Part shown: piece by piece, positions 1 to 6,638 of the stretch
Position numbering within the stretch: the stretch's first letter is position 1
Layout of the letters: every line of letters begins with the position of its first letter
Source of the DNA: Candidatus Methanoplasma sp.
Lineage (GTDB): Archaea > Thermoplasmatota > Thermoplasmata > Methanomassiliicoccales > Methanomethylophilaceae
NCBI GenBank assembly: GCA_031274665.1
Contig: JAISPV010000128.1
Span: 1-10,421, forward strand
Direction: 5' to 3'
Length of the DNA stretch: 10,421 bases
Translations under genes and position numbers: made by a program
Notes under the pieces: model-generated
Seen by the model: only the letters and a program-made list of their open reading frames with translations
The model's database searches: none
Told to the model about the DNA's origin: nothing

Positions 1-1
1 T

Positions 2-76
2 GAGTATGCGAGCAAGGTATCCGGGGTCGAGACGCTTGACGCAAGAGCCGAAAGGGTCATGAAGGCACTCCTCTGA
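2..76 (+). CDS. C-terminal end of an unrecognised protein (partial)
   Basis: An open frame enters from the left edge and ends at TGA 74-76. The visible 24 residues (beginning EYASKVSGVETLDAR and ending MKALL) are charged and probably helical, but I do not recognise the family. The frame is chosen because its stop lies just before a strong terminator hairpin, where a gene end is expected. A second frame is also open over much of this short stretch, so the assignment is not certain. Confidence 0.5.
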   Translation, partial: EYASKVSGVETLDARAERVMKALL

Positions 77-83
77 AACATCA

Positions 84-117
84 TAACGGGCCGTATGGCC
101 CTTGTTACTTTTTTTTT
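84..117 (+). terminator. Hairpin plus T-run terminator after the first gene
   Basis: A GGGCC stem arm (88-92) pairs with GGCCC (97-101) around a GTAT loop. Outer TAAC (84-87) can pair with GTTA (104-107) across a two-base bulge. Nine consecutive T follow at 109-117. It lies eight bases after the TGA at 74-76 and should end that transcript, separating it from the surface-protein gene. Confidence 0.7.
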
Positions 118-125
118 ACAAAATC

Positions 126-180
126 AATAAATACCCATTGTGAAAATATTTCTTTGAGGTCATAGTAATATCAAATATTT
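126..180 (+). promoter_or_regulatory. AT-rich promoter region of the surface-protein gene
   Basis: This AT-rich stretch follows the terminator and holds several TATA-like elements: AATAAATAC at 125-133, AAAATATT at 143-150 and CAAATATTTTC near 172-182. I cannot decide which is used. Any of them implies an untranslated leader of roughly 90-140 nt before the ATG at 294. Confidence 0.35.
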
Positions 181-293
181 TCGTGGACGGCGGAGAAAGT
201 TACATTGAGAAAGTAATGTCGAACATCCCTGACCGACGACGAATGCATCCCGGCCTCAAACCCAGAAACGATTTTTGTGGAGGAAAGAGACGA

Positions 294-2069
294 ATGTATT
301 TCAATTTCAAAAAAGGCACGATCTTACTACTCGCGCTAGTGGCGGCGCTGGCAATGGTGATGCCGGTAACCGCTGTTTCTGCGGATGATGGAGACGTAAT
401 ATTCAAACAGAGGCTCGGAGGGGTCAACTTTGATTCTTTTGAATCGGCAACGACGGTATCCGACGGGGTCATCGTCGTCGGCTGGGCCTACTTGGGTTCC
501 ATGGGCACCGGCGATTGGACCGGCGTAGCAGGCAAAGGTAACCTCGACGCGGTCATAGTGAAATATGACTTCGACGGCAATCTGATATGGAAGAAGGTTT
601 TCGGCGGGGCGTTGGGCGAGACATTCATGGGAGTGACCGCGGTATCAGACGGCTTTATCGCGGTGGGGGACGCAGAGGGGAAATCCATCGGCACAGGCGA
701 CTGGGCAGGTCTTACCGCTAAAGGCCTGGTCGATGCCGTCATCGTGAAATTCGACTTCGACGGCAATGTTGTGTGGAAAGCGAATTTCGGCGGATCGGCG
801 TACGATTACTTTTTGGGAGTGGGCACTGTATTGAACGGCGTCGTTGCCGTAGGCTATTCCACTTGCGAGTCCTTCGGTACCGGCGACTGGGTGGGCACAG
901 AAGGAAAAGGCAACAGAGATGCGATCGCCGTGTACTACGGTGACAACGGCGAAGTGATCGGGTCCACTAACTTCGGCGGGGAAGGCGACGATTGTTTCAC
1001 ATCGGTAACAATGATACCCGACAGCATTGTCTTGGCTGGATATTCAGACTCCCCGGTGATCAACACCGTCGGCAACGAGCTCCTTTACGGACACGGCGGC
1101 AAGGACGCGATCCTGGTAAGATACGAATACGACGGCGATCTGACATGGGCGAAGAACTTCGGCGGACAGGGGGACGATGTTTTCAACGGCGTGGCAATGT
1201 TATCCGACGGTATTGTAGCGGTCGGGCAGTCCGAGATATCCAACAGCGGTAACTGGGCAGGCATCACAGGAAACGGCGGCAGCGATGCGTTCATTGCGAA
1301 ATACGACTTCTCCGGCAATTTGAAGGGGAAGAAGTACGTCGGCACAGCAGGCGATGATGCCTTTTCGGATGTGATCGTCGTATCTGACTACATCTTCACA
1401 GTGGGGTTCATCTACACCGAAGTCGACATGGTCAACGTTAACCTTGATGCATTCATCGCAAAGTATGAAAACAGTAACTGGAACAACATCAACGCCGGCA
1501 GGTGGGACAACGGTGGCTTCGGTGGGGTCGGTTCTGATATCTACAGAGGGGTAACGTCGGCCTCGGGCGACATCATCGCAGTAGGAACTTCGAGTATCGG
1601 CTCGTTCGGCAACCGCGACTGGGAAGGCGTCACAGGAAGAGGCGAAACCGACGGGACCATCGTTAAGTACAGTTTCGGCCTGTTCATCCCGGTCAAAGAC
1701 ATAACCGGTGTACAAAACGAAAAGATATTCGATGTGCCGTTAGAACTTCAAGGCATCGTGGTCCCCTTCGACGCTACCAATAAGACCATAGGATGGACGG
1801 TCAAAGATCCCGGAACGACGGGAGCCACGATCACAAACGGTGTGCTCAACACGGAGAAAACAGGCACAGTGTTGGTCACGGCCACCGTTGTGAACGGCAC
1901 GGCGCCCGGTGTCGACTTCACCAAGGAATTTCAGATCACAGTGATATCTTCACCGGCCCATGGCACCGGCTCCGATAATACATTCCTCTATGCAGGAATA
2001 GTGGCCGGGCTCGTCGCGGTCTTAGCTATCGGGGCATTAGTGGCGTTCAAATTTAAGAAATTCCCGTAA
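294..2069 (+). CDS. Secreted, membrane-anchored surface protein with propeller-like repeats
   Basis: The frame is open back to a GTG at 183, but the ATG at 294 is preferred. It has GGAGG at 279-283 with ten bases of spacing, and it places a classic signal peptide at the very N-terminus (KK, then a hydrophobic run, then AVSA just before DDGD). The mature part has seven repeats of about 52-64 residues (residues 40-462). Each has FGG, then SDGIVAVG-like strands, GTGDW, and DAxIxKYDFDGNLxW, a pattern like SBBP/PQQ-type beta-propeller blades. An Ig-like domain follows (about 463-551). A Gly/Ser stretch then leads to a final transmembrane helix (about 564-586) and a short basic tail (KFKKFP). It should sit outside the cell, held by the C-terminal helix. 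Adhesin-like proteins of this layout are common in gut methanogens; adhesion is inference and no ligand is visible. Confidence 0.85.
   Translation: MYFNFKKGTILLLALVAALAMVMPVTAVSADDGDVIFKQRLGGVNFDSFESATTVSDGVIVVGWAYLGSMGTGDWTGVAGKGNLDAVIVKYDFDGNLIWKKVFGGALGETFMGVTAVSDGFIAVGDAEGKSIGTGDWAGLTAKGLVDAVIVKFDFDGNVVWKANFGGSAYDYFLGVGTVLNGVVAVGYSTCESFGTGDWVGTEGKGNRDAIAVYYGDNGEVIGSTNFGGEGDDCFTSVTMIPDSIVLAGYSDSPVINTVGNELLYGHGGKDAILVRYEYDGDLTWAKNFGGQGDDVFNGVAMLSDGIVAVGQSEISNSGNWAGITGNGGSDAFIAKYDFSGNLKGKKYVGTAGDDAFSDVIVVSDYIFTVGFIYTEVDMVNVNLDAFIAKYENSNWNNINAGRWDNGGFGGVGSDIYRGVTSASGDIIAVGTSSIGSFGNRDWEGVTGRGETDGTIVKYSFGLFIPVKDITGVQNEKIFDVPLELQGIVVPFDATNKTIGWTVKDPGTTGATITNGVLNTEKTGTVLVTATVVNGTAPGVDFTKEFQITVISSPAHGTGSDNTFLYAGIVAGLVAVLAIGALVAFKFKKFP
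411..1679 (+). repeat. Seven diverged tandem protein repeats inside the surface gene
   Basis: Units begin at about 411, 600, 786, 972, 1158, 1338 and 1518, each 180-189 bases. They share FGG at the start, a SDGxxAVG strand, GTGDWxG and DAxIVKYDxDGN. The first three are closest to each other; units 4 and 6 have lost the GTGDW motif. Similarity is clearer in protein than in DNA, so these are old duplications rather than a recent expansion. Seven units suit a seven-bladed propeller, which is inference. Confidence 0.75.
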
Positions 2070-2117
2070 GGGGCACATCGGCGAAACGGCACAGAAGAAA
2101 AAAACACCATTCACACA

Positions 2118-2153
2118 CCCCCCGGCAACAGCTGCCGGCGGGGGTTCTTTTTT
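2118..2153 (+). terminator. Strong GC-rich terminator after the surface-protein gene
   Basis: CCCCCCGGCA (2118-2127) pairs with TGCCG (2133-2137) and, after a two-base bulge, GGGGG (2140-2144). TTC and six T (2148-2153) follow directly. It is placed about 50 bases after the TAA and should isolate the gene from purH. Confidence 0.7.
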
Positions 2154-2288
2154 ACATAAGAAGGTTACGAAGCGAAAGCGGCCGATCGTTGACCTTTGCT
2201 GCCAGAGGAAGGACCGCGACCGTATCGGCAAGCAGGGTAACCGCTGCGCCGGGGGGCGCATAGCGGCAGAGGCCATCTCAAAGGAGCA

Positions 2289-2297
2289 TTTATTTAA
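2289..2297 (+). promoter_or_regulatory. TATA-like element of purH
   Basis: TTTATTTAA lies 42 bases before the nearest in-frame ATG (2331) and about 72 before the preferred TTG start (2361). A start of transcription near 2315-2320 would leave a leader of about 40-45 nt that includes the purH ribosome-binding site. Confidence 0.45.
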
Positions 2298-2360
2298 CAC
2301 TAGTCCGTTACGAAACCGTACCCCCAAAATATGAGGCGTCTCTCCGAGGAGGTCATGCAG

Positions 2361-3911
2361 TTGGTAAAGATAAAGCGGGCAATCATCAGCGTTTCCGACA
2401 AGAACGGAGTATTGGATCTCTCGAAAGAACTGACCCGGATGGGTGTCGAAATAATATCCACCGGCGGTACGCACAGGCTCCTCAAGGATAACGGGATAGC
2501 GGTCAGAGAGGTCTCGGAGATAACCGGATTCCCGGAGATGCTGGACGGCAGGATAAAAACGCTTCACCCCATGCTTCACGGCGGGATCCTGGCAAGGAGG
2601 GACATACCCGAGCACATGGCCGCGATCGAGAGCAAAGGCATCAGGCCCATCGACATGATCGTGGTGAACCTTTATCCTTTCAAAGAGGCGGTCCTCAAGG
2701 ACGGAGCAAAGTTCGAGGACATCGTCGAGAACATCGACATCGGGGGGCCGAGCATGATACGCGCCGCAGCAAAGAATTACAGGTCCGTCGCAGTGGTCAC
2801 GAACCCCGATCAGTATGCCGCCGTTCTGGAAGAGCTGCGTTCCGGCGGGGAGATATGTGAGAAAACGCTTGAGAAGCTGATGACCGAAGCGTTCATCGCC
2901 ACCGCACAATACGATTCCATGATAGCTTCATACATGTTCGACAGGTTTGGCGAAGGATTCCCGAGATCGTTCCCGATCCCTTCCGAAAAGGTAGAGGACC
3001 TCAGATATGGCGAGAACCCGAACCAGCAGGCGGCCTTCTACAGAGCGCCCTTCTCAAAAGGCACGACGGTGGCCAAATCGGAACAGATACACGGTAAGGA
3101 ACTATCTTACAACAACATCCTCGATCTGGACAAATCCCTCGATATCGCCATGGATTTCGAAAGACCCACAGCGGTCGTTATGAAGCATACGAACCCATGC
3201 GGCCTGGCCTCGGACGACAACATATTCGACGCTTTCAAAACGGCTTACAACGTAGATCCGTTATCGGCGTTCGGCTGCGTCATATGTCTGAACCGCGATT
3301 GCGACATGCCGACGGCGGAGATGATATCCCAATATTTTGTCGAGGCGGTCATATGCCCGGATTACGGACCAGGCGTGTTCGAACTCCTGTCGAAAAAGAA
3401 GAACATACGGCTTCTGAGGACCAACTCCCCTATAGCGCCCTCGGAAAGGCACAGAGAATACAAGATGAAGAAGGTACAGGGAGGCCTCCTCGTGCAGACC
3501 GACGCGGATGCGGACATCGATCCGAAGGCCCTCAAAGTGGTAACGGTGCGCCAGCCCACACAAGAAGAGATATCCGCGCTGATGTTCGCCTGGAAGCTTG
3601 CCAAACACGTGACGTCGAACGCTGTCGTCTACGTCAAAGAAGAAAGGGCGATCGGCATCGGCGCGGGCCAGATGAGCCGCGTGGATTCGGCAAAGATAGC
3701 ATCAATGAAAGCGAACGAACCGACCGAAGGATCGGTGATGGCGTCCGACGCGTTCTTCCCGTTCAGGGACGGTGTGGACGAGGCGGCCAAAGCGGGAGTG
3801 ACGGCGATCATACAGCCGGGCGGGAGCATAAGGGACCAAGAGGTAATAGATGCGGCGAACGAGCACAATATGGCCATGGTGTTCACCGGCTGCAGGGTGT
3901 TCAGGCACTGA
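2361..3911 (+). CDS. purH: Bifunctional AICAR formyltransferase / IMP cyclohydrolase
   Basis: PurH makes the last two steps of IMP synthesis in the cytoplasm: formylation of AICAR with 10-formyl-tetrahydrofolate, then ring closure. The N-terminal cyclohydrolase domain shows SVSDKNG (11-16), STGGT (33-37) and DGRIKTLHP (62-70). The C-terminal transformylase domain has the catalytic KH pair in MKHTNPCG (K275, H276), DPLSAFG, GQMSRVDSAK (from 436), ASDAFFPFRDG and the FTGCRVFRH end. The length of 516 residues is normal. The frame also opens at ATG 2331 and ATG 2355, but TTG 2361 is preferred: GGAGGT (2348-2353) sits seven bases before it, while the ATG at 2355 is one base away, and the protein then begins MVKIKRAIISVSDK like its homologues. 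It is a complete, bacterial-type enzyme; many archaea use PurP and PurO instead. It appears to stand alone as a transcription unit. Confidence 0.95.
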   Translation: MVKIKRAIISVSDKNGVLDLSKELTRMGVEIISTGGTHRLLKDNGIAVREVSEITGFPEMLDGRIKTLHPMLHGGILARRDIPEHMAAIESKGIRPIDMIVVNLYPFKEAVLKDGAKFEDIVENIDIGGPSMIRAAAKNYRSVAVVTNPDQYAAVLEELRSGGEICEKTLEKLMTEAFIATAQYDSMIASYMFDRFGEGFPRSFPIPSEKVEDLRYGENPNQQAAFYRAPFSKGTTVAKSEQIHGKELSYNNILDLDKSLDIAMDFERPTAVVMKHTNPCGLASDDNIFDAFKTAYNVDPLSAFGCVICLNRDCDMPTAEMISQYFVEAVICPDYGPGVFELLSKKKNIRLLRTNSPIAPSERHREYKMKKVQGGLLVQTDADADIDPKALKVVTVRQPTQEEISALMFAWKLAKHVTSNAVVYVKEERAIGIGAGQMSRVDSAKIASMKANEPTEGSVMASDAFFPFRDGVDEAAKAGVTAIIQPGGSIRDQEVIDAANEHNMAMVFTGCRVFRH

Positions 3912-4106
3912 TCACTTCTCTGCGAGATCCTCTGGAACTATGGGTCTGCCTTCCGCTTTTCTTTTCATGTGGCCGGCAGGGCCGCCTCTTTCTTCTCTTG
4001 CTTTCTCTATGCATTCAACATCGCCGCAAACGAACGCCGCATAAACGAAGTTGGTGCTGGGTTTGCCGCAGAACTGGCATTTGTAATCATTAAAATCAAT
4101 TGCCAT
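3912..4106 (-). CDS. Small four-cysteine zinc-finger protein, function unknown
   Basis: A 64-residue cytoplasmic protein with two knuckles, CQFC (C10, C13) and CGDVEC (C27, C32), spaced to bind one zinc ion. A basic stretch (about 35-51, KAREERGGPAGHMKRK) and a short acidic end follow. I do not recognise the family; nucleic-acid or protein binding is a guess from the fold type. The start is ATG 4106, with GATAAATCTTAA as a TATA-like element about 25-35 bases upstream (4130-4141), implying a very short leader; AAAGGGG near the start is a poor ribosome-binding site. Its TGA touches the purH TGA tail to tail. The opposite strand over this segment has no credible protein. Confidence 0.65.
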   Translation of the reverse strand: MAIDFNDYKCQFCGKPSTNFVYAAFVCGDVECIEKAREERGGPAGHMKRKAEGRPIVPEDLAEK

Positions 4107-4223
4107 GCCCCTTTATCGCGCTATCGGATTAAGATTTATCTTCAGGCGGAAGAAATGATCCCTCAACAAAGATGTCATCACAGCAGTATTTTTCTATGGT
4201 CCTCTTTACGCGATCATTACAGA

Positions 4224-4242
4224 GGAATAGTGATACTATTCC
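4224..4242. promoter_or_regulatory. Perfect 8-bp inverted repeat, operator-like or leader hairpin
   Basis: GGAATAGT, spacer GAT, ACTATTCC. The two arms are exactly complementary and the AT-rich dyad lies in non-coding DNA. It ends three bases before a GAGGTGAT ribosome-binding-site sequence. It could be a binding site for a dimeric repressor or a small hairpin in a leader. No T-run follows on either strand, so it is not a typical terminator. Confidence 0.4.
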
Positions 4243-4319
4243 ATGAGGTGATGTAGCGTGACCGGAAGATCGTGTTAGAAACGCGATATCGAGGATCTGC
4301 AGATCATCGTTGATCAGAT

Positions 4320-4339
4320 ACGCCGTTCACTTGCGGCGT
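4320..4339 (-). terminator. Weak hairpin downstream of nadC
   Basis: ACGCCG (4320-4325) and CGGCGT (4334-4339) form a six-pair stem with an eight-base loop, starting two bases beyond the nadC TAA (minus strand). No T-run follows, so it may protect the 3' end rather than terminate transcription. Confidence 0.3.
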
Positions 4340-4341
4340 TC

Positions 4342-5169
4342 TTACGGAAACCGCTCTACATCCAGCGAGAAGTGCACAGCCATCGGTGAGTGGGTCAGAG
4401 AGCCCAGGGAAACTATATCGGCGCAGTTCGCGTAGTCGATGACATTCTCTTTGGTAATGTTGCCCGAAGCTTCGATCAGCACATTCTCGTTGACAGAACG
4501 GGCCTTCTTTCTCAGCTTCTTTGTATCGGATGGGGACATGTGGTCCGCCATGATGATATCGGCCCCCCTCTTCGCCGCAAGGAGGCCTTCTTTGATGTTC
4601 GATACCTCTATCTCCGTTCTGATGCCGTCCGGTATCTCGCCGAATAGTTCTAGAGCGTTATCGATGCCTCCGCAGGCGACGATATGGTTGTCCTTTACCA
4701 GGACCATGTCATAAAGGCCGTTCCTGTGAGGCCATCCTCCTCCGAGGGCGACGGCCTTTTTCTCGAAAGACCTGAACCCCGGAGTGGTCTTGCGGGTACC
4801 GGCTATTCTCAGTTGCGGGTCTTTCTTGCTCATAATTGTTACAACAGAATTCGTCTCCGTCGCTATCCCGCTCATCCTCATCAGGAAGTTCAGGGCGGTC
4901 CTTTCCGCCGTCAGTATCCCTCGGAGAGGGCCTTCCAGCATCATCACTATTGTGTCCTTCGGTACCTTCTCCCCGTCGGCTACAAGTTGCCTCGAGGCCA
5001 CACCCAGCATACTGAATATCTCTGCCGCTTCTTCCAGACCTGCGACCACCGCGTCCTCCTCGCAGACGATGCAGGCCCTCCCCGAAATGCCTGGGACGAA
5101 GATATTCGTCGTGAGGTCTCCCGACCCGACATCCTCCTCCAGAAAACGCCGGAGGTCCATCTCAGACAT
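4342..5169 (-). CDS. nadC: Nicotinate-nucleotide pyrophosphorylase (quinolinate phosphoribosyltransferase)
   Basis: NadC converts quinolinate and PRPP to nicotinate mononucleotide, CO2 and pyrophosphate, the entry to de novo NAD synthesis. With the start at ATG 5169 it has 275 residues, normal for the family. Visible hallmarks are EEDVGSGDLTT near the N-terminus, AERTALNFL (88-96), AGTRKTTPGFR (from 123), GGGWPHRNGL (143-152), VKDNH (158-162), EIEVSN (186-191), EASGNIT (233-239) and SLGSLTHS (254-261). The frame also opens at a GTG (5187) and an ATG (5160). The GTG would overlap the upstream gene by 26 bases; ATG 5169 overlaps by eight (ATGTCTGA) and suits translational coupling, with GGTGAGG 13-15 bases ahead as a distant ribosome-binding site. 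nadA and nadB are not in the window. It is transcribed from the ribonuclease promoter. Confidence 0.93.
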   Translation of the reverse strand: MSEMDLRRFLEEDVGSGDLTTNIFVPGISGRACIVCEEDAVVAGLEEAAEIFSMLGVASRQLVADGEKVPKDTIVMMLEGPLRGILTAERTALNFLMRMSGIATETNSVVTIMSKKDPQLRIAGTRKTTPGFRSFEKKAVALGGGWPHRNGLYDMVLVKDNHIVACGGIDNALELFGEIPDGIRTEIEVSNIKEGLLAAKRGADIIMADHMSPSDTKKLRKKARSVNENVLIEASGNITKENVIDYANCADIVSLGSLTHSPMAVHFSLDVERFP

Positions 5170-6397
5170 CCAGTTCGAAATCCTCACCCAGTTTGGGAAG
5201 GATCACATTGTAGTCCTGAAGATCCGGAAGGAAGAGCTCCCTCGTCTCGGAATGCATTATGACAATGTTCTCGGGATCGCACTTCCTCGCGAACTCCACA
5301 AGTTCGTCGTGCCCGGCATGTGCAGAGAAATCGTATTTTTTGATCTCGCACTGTATCTTTATCATCTCTCCGTCGAGGACCACGCTCCCCGTCTCAAGGA
5401 GGAGTCTGCCGTTCGTGTCTTCTGCTTGATAGCCGACAAGGAGGACGGCGCTGTTCGGATCGTCCTTGAACGCCCTCAGATAGCCCTGGACGGGGCCGCC
5501 GTCCAGCATCCCCCCGGTCGTGACGATGATCTTGCCTTTCGAGGCGTGCTTTCTCATATTGGCGTTCTTCACTTCTCTGAAGGACCTCCTGGCCGAGCGC
5601 ATCGAGCGCGGGTCCCTGAGATATTCGGGATAGTTCAGGAACAGGTTCGTGACCGACCTCCCCATTCCGTCGACCCACATCTCATAACCGAGGTCTTTCA
5701 GTATGATCATTATCTCCTGCGTTCTGCCGACGGCAAAGCAGGGCACGATGACCGTTCCGCCCCTGTCGATCACTTCGTCGATCTTTGCGATGAACTCTTC
5801 GATAGTATCCTCTCTCGGCGGATGGTTCCTGCCGCCGTATGTTCCCTCGATTATGAGGTTCTTGCATTTCACGGGCTTGGCTCCGAGGACGAGCTTCTGA
5901 TTGTCGGTATGCAGATCGCCAGTGTACAGCGTGCTGTTGTCGCGTTTGAATTCGAACATCGTCGCTCCCGGAACGTGGCCCGCCGGATGGAGGGTCACAT
6001 CTGTCCTTCCGAGCTCGATGGTGTCCTTGAATGTGAAAGGCACGACCAGGTCCATGGTCTTTTCCACGTCGCCGACCGTATATGGGATATCGTAACCCTC
6101 CGCGTCCGCGATCTTCAGGCTGTCATAGAGCATGACCTCCGAGATCTCGGCGGAGAGGGGGGTGGTGAAGACCTCGCAGTTGTCCCTCCCGCATATTGCT
6201 GGGACCATTCCGCAGTGGTCCAGGTGGCAGTGGGTCAGGAGCAGATGGTCTATCTTCGGCGGCATCAATGGGTATTCGGGCGGCTTCGTCGGGCTCATGC
6301 CGTATTCGATCAGCATGGTCTTGTTGTCACCTTCTATTGTCATACCCATGCGACCTATGGTGTCCGCACCGCCTAAGAATCTAAATTTCATTATCAT
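5162..6397 (-). CDS. Archaeal CPSF-like beta-CASP ribonuclease (KH-less, aCPSF2 type)
   Basis: A metallo-beta-lactamase fold nuclease of the beta-CASP group, expected to cut or trim RNA with two zinc ions. All motifs are present in the 411-residue product: THCHLDHCG (55-63), PAGHVPGA with the metal-binding His (about 141), YTGDLH (Asp about 161), the beta-CASP motif A in EGTYG (184-188), AVGRTQE (222-228), motif B SAHAGHDEL (358-366) and motif C MHSE (381-384). It lacks N-terminal KH domains, which separates it from aCPSF1 and points to the aCPSF2-like group; an aRNase J assignment is less likely but not excluded. The frame is open to 6550, but ATG 6397 is chosen because AAAGGAG (6407-6413) lies nine bases before it and the product then begins MIMKFRFLGGADTIG, as expected. 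The upstream extension is a structured untranslated leader. The stop overlaps the nadC start. Confidence 0.92.
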   Translation of the reverse strand: MIMKFRFLGGADTIGRMGMTIEGDNKTMLIEYGMSPTKPPEYPLMPPKIDHLLLTHCHLDHCGMVPAICGRDNCEVFTTPLSAEISEVMLYDSLKIADAEGYDIPYTVGDVEKTMDLVVPFTFKDTIELGRTDVTLHPAGHVPGATMFEFKRDNSTLYTGDLHTDNQKLVLGAKPVKCKNLIIEGTYGGRNHPPREDTIEEFIAKIDEVIDRGGTVIVPCFAVGRTQEIMIILKDLGYEMWVDGMGRSVTNLFLNYPEYLRDPRSMRSARRSFREVKNANMRKHASKGKIIVTTGGMLDGGPVQGYLRAFKDDPNSAVLLVGYQAEDTNGRLLLETGSVVLDGEMIKIQCEIKKYDFSAHAGHDELVEFARKCDPENIVIMHSETRELFLPDLQDYNVILPKLGEDFELDV

Positions 6398-6434
6398 GTG
6401 TGCATTCTCCTTTGTTCTTTTGGATGTTTGAACG

Positions 6435-6520
6435 CCTTCATCGGAAGGACTTGTGTGAAAAGAGAGCCGCATCGGCGGCTCCCTTTGACAGTGATTAGTG
6501 ATGCCGTTCTCTGACGGCAT
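6435..6520 (-). promoter_or_regulatory. Three-hairpin 5' leader of the ribonuclease mRNA
   Basis: In transcript order the stems are ATGCCGT/ACGGCAT (6520-6501, six-base loop), GAGCCGC/GCGGCTC (6481-6464, loop CGAT) followed by TCTTTT (6463-6458), and CCTTC/GAAGG (6448-6435, loop CGAT). All are perfect. The last ends 22 bases before the AAAGGAG ribosome-binding site. The middle stem with its T-rich tail resembles an attenuator. The TCCTT arm side of the third stem could alternatively pair with AAGGA of the ribosome-binding site. Confidence 0.55.
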
Positions 6521-6548
6521 TTGAATACGATTATGGTATTTGTTATGC

Positions 6549-6557
6549 ATATATTTA
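6549..6557 (-). promoter_or_regulatory. TATA box of the ribonuclease-nadC operon
   Basis: TAAATATAT on the minus strand. A transcription start about 25 bases on, near 6527, puts the first leader hairpin right at the RNA 5' end and gives a leader of about 130 nt. Confidence 0.6.
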
Positions 6558-6609
6558 GTTTCCTAATGTGGGTATGTTGGAGGAAAAAGACCCCTTCGAT
6601 GCGAAACTA

Positions 6610-6618
6610 CTAAAAATA
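6610..6618 (+). promoter_or_regulatory. TATA-like element of the membrane protein gene
   Basis: CTAAAAATA is centred 25 bases before the ATG at 6639. No ribosome-binding site precedes that ATG, so the mRNA is probably leaderless or nearly so. It lies back to back with the ribonuclease promoter, 53 bases away. Confidence 0.5.
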
Positions 6619-6638
6619 GGTATGCTGGTACTGTAGCC

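Larger units (their letters stand above)
4107..4341. other. Intergenic segment between the zinc-finger gene and nadC
   Basis: This segment of 235 bases carries no assured gene. It contains the zinc-finger promoter at its left end, a perfect dyad at 4224-4242, a very good ribosome-binding site on the plus strand (4245-4252), and an ACGCCG/CGGCGT hairpin (4320-4339) just beyond the nadC stop. A small plus-strand frame with one TAG codon starts at 4258 and is discussed under findings. Confidence 0.5.

Noticed and set aside
183..293. In-frame N-terminal extension of the surface protein from GTG 183
   Set aside because: It would bury the signal peptide 38 residues inside the protein; ATG 294 has a good ribosome-binding site.
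2037..2909. 290-residue minus-strand frame opposite purH
   Set aside because: It crosses the surface-gene terminator and the purH promoter, and its composition is that of an antisense shadow.
4784..6376. 530-residue open frame on the plus strand opposite nadC and the ribonuclease
   Set aside because: It is fully antisense to two well-supported genes, has no recognisable domain, and is a by-product of codon bias in GC-rich genes.
6574..6636. 20-codon frame (MLEEKDPFDAKLLKIGMLVL, ending TAG) just before the membrane protein
   Set aside because: It has no ribosome-binding site and contains the TATA-like element of the downstream gene, so it is probably not transcribed. Readthrough of its TAG would add only a few residues.
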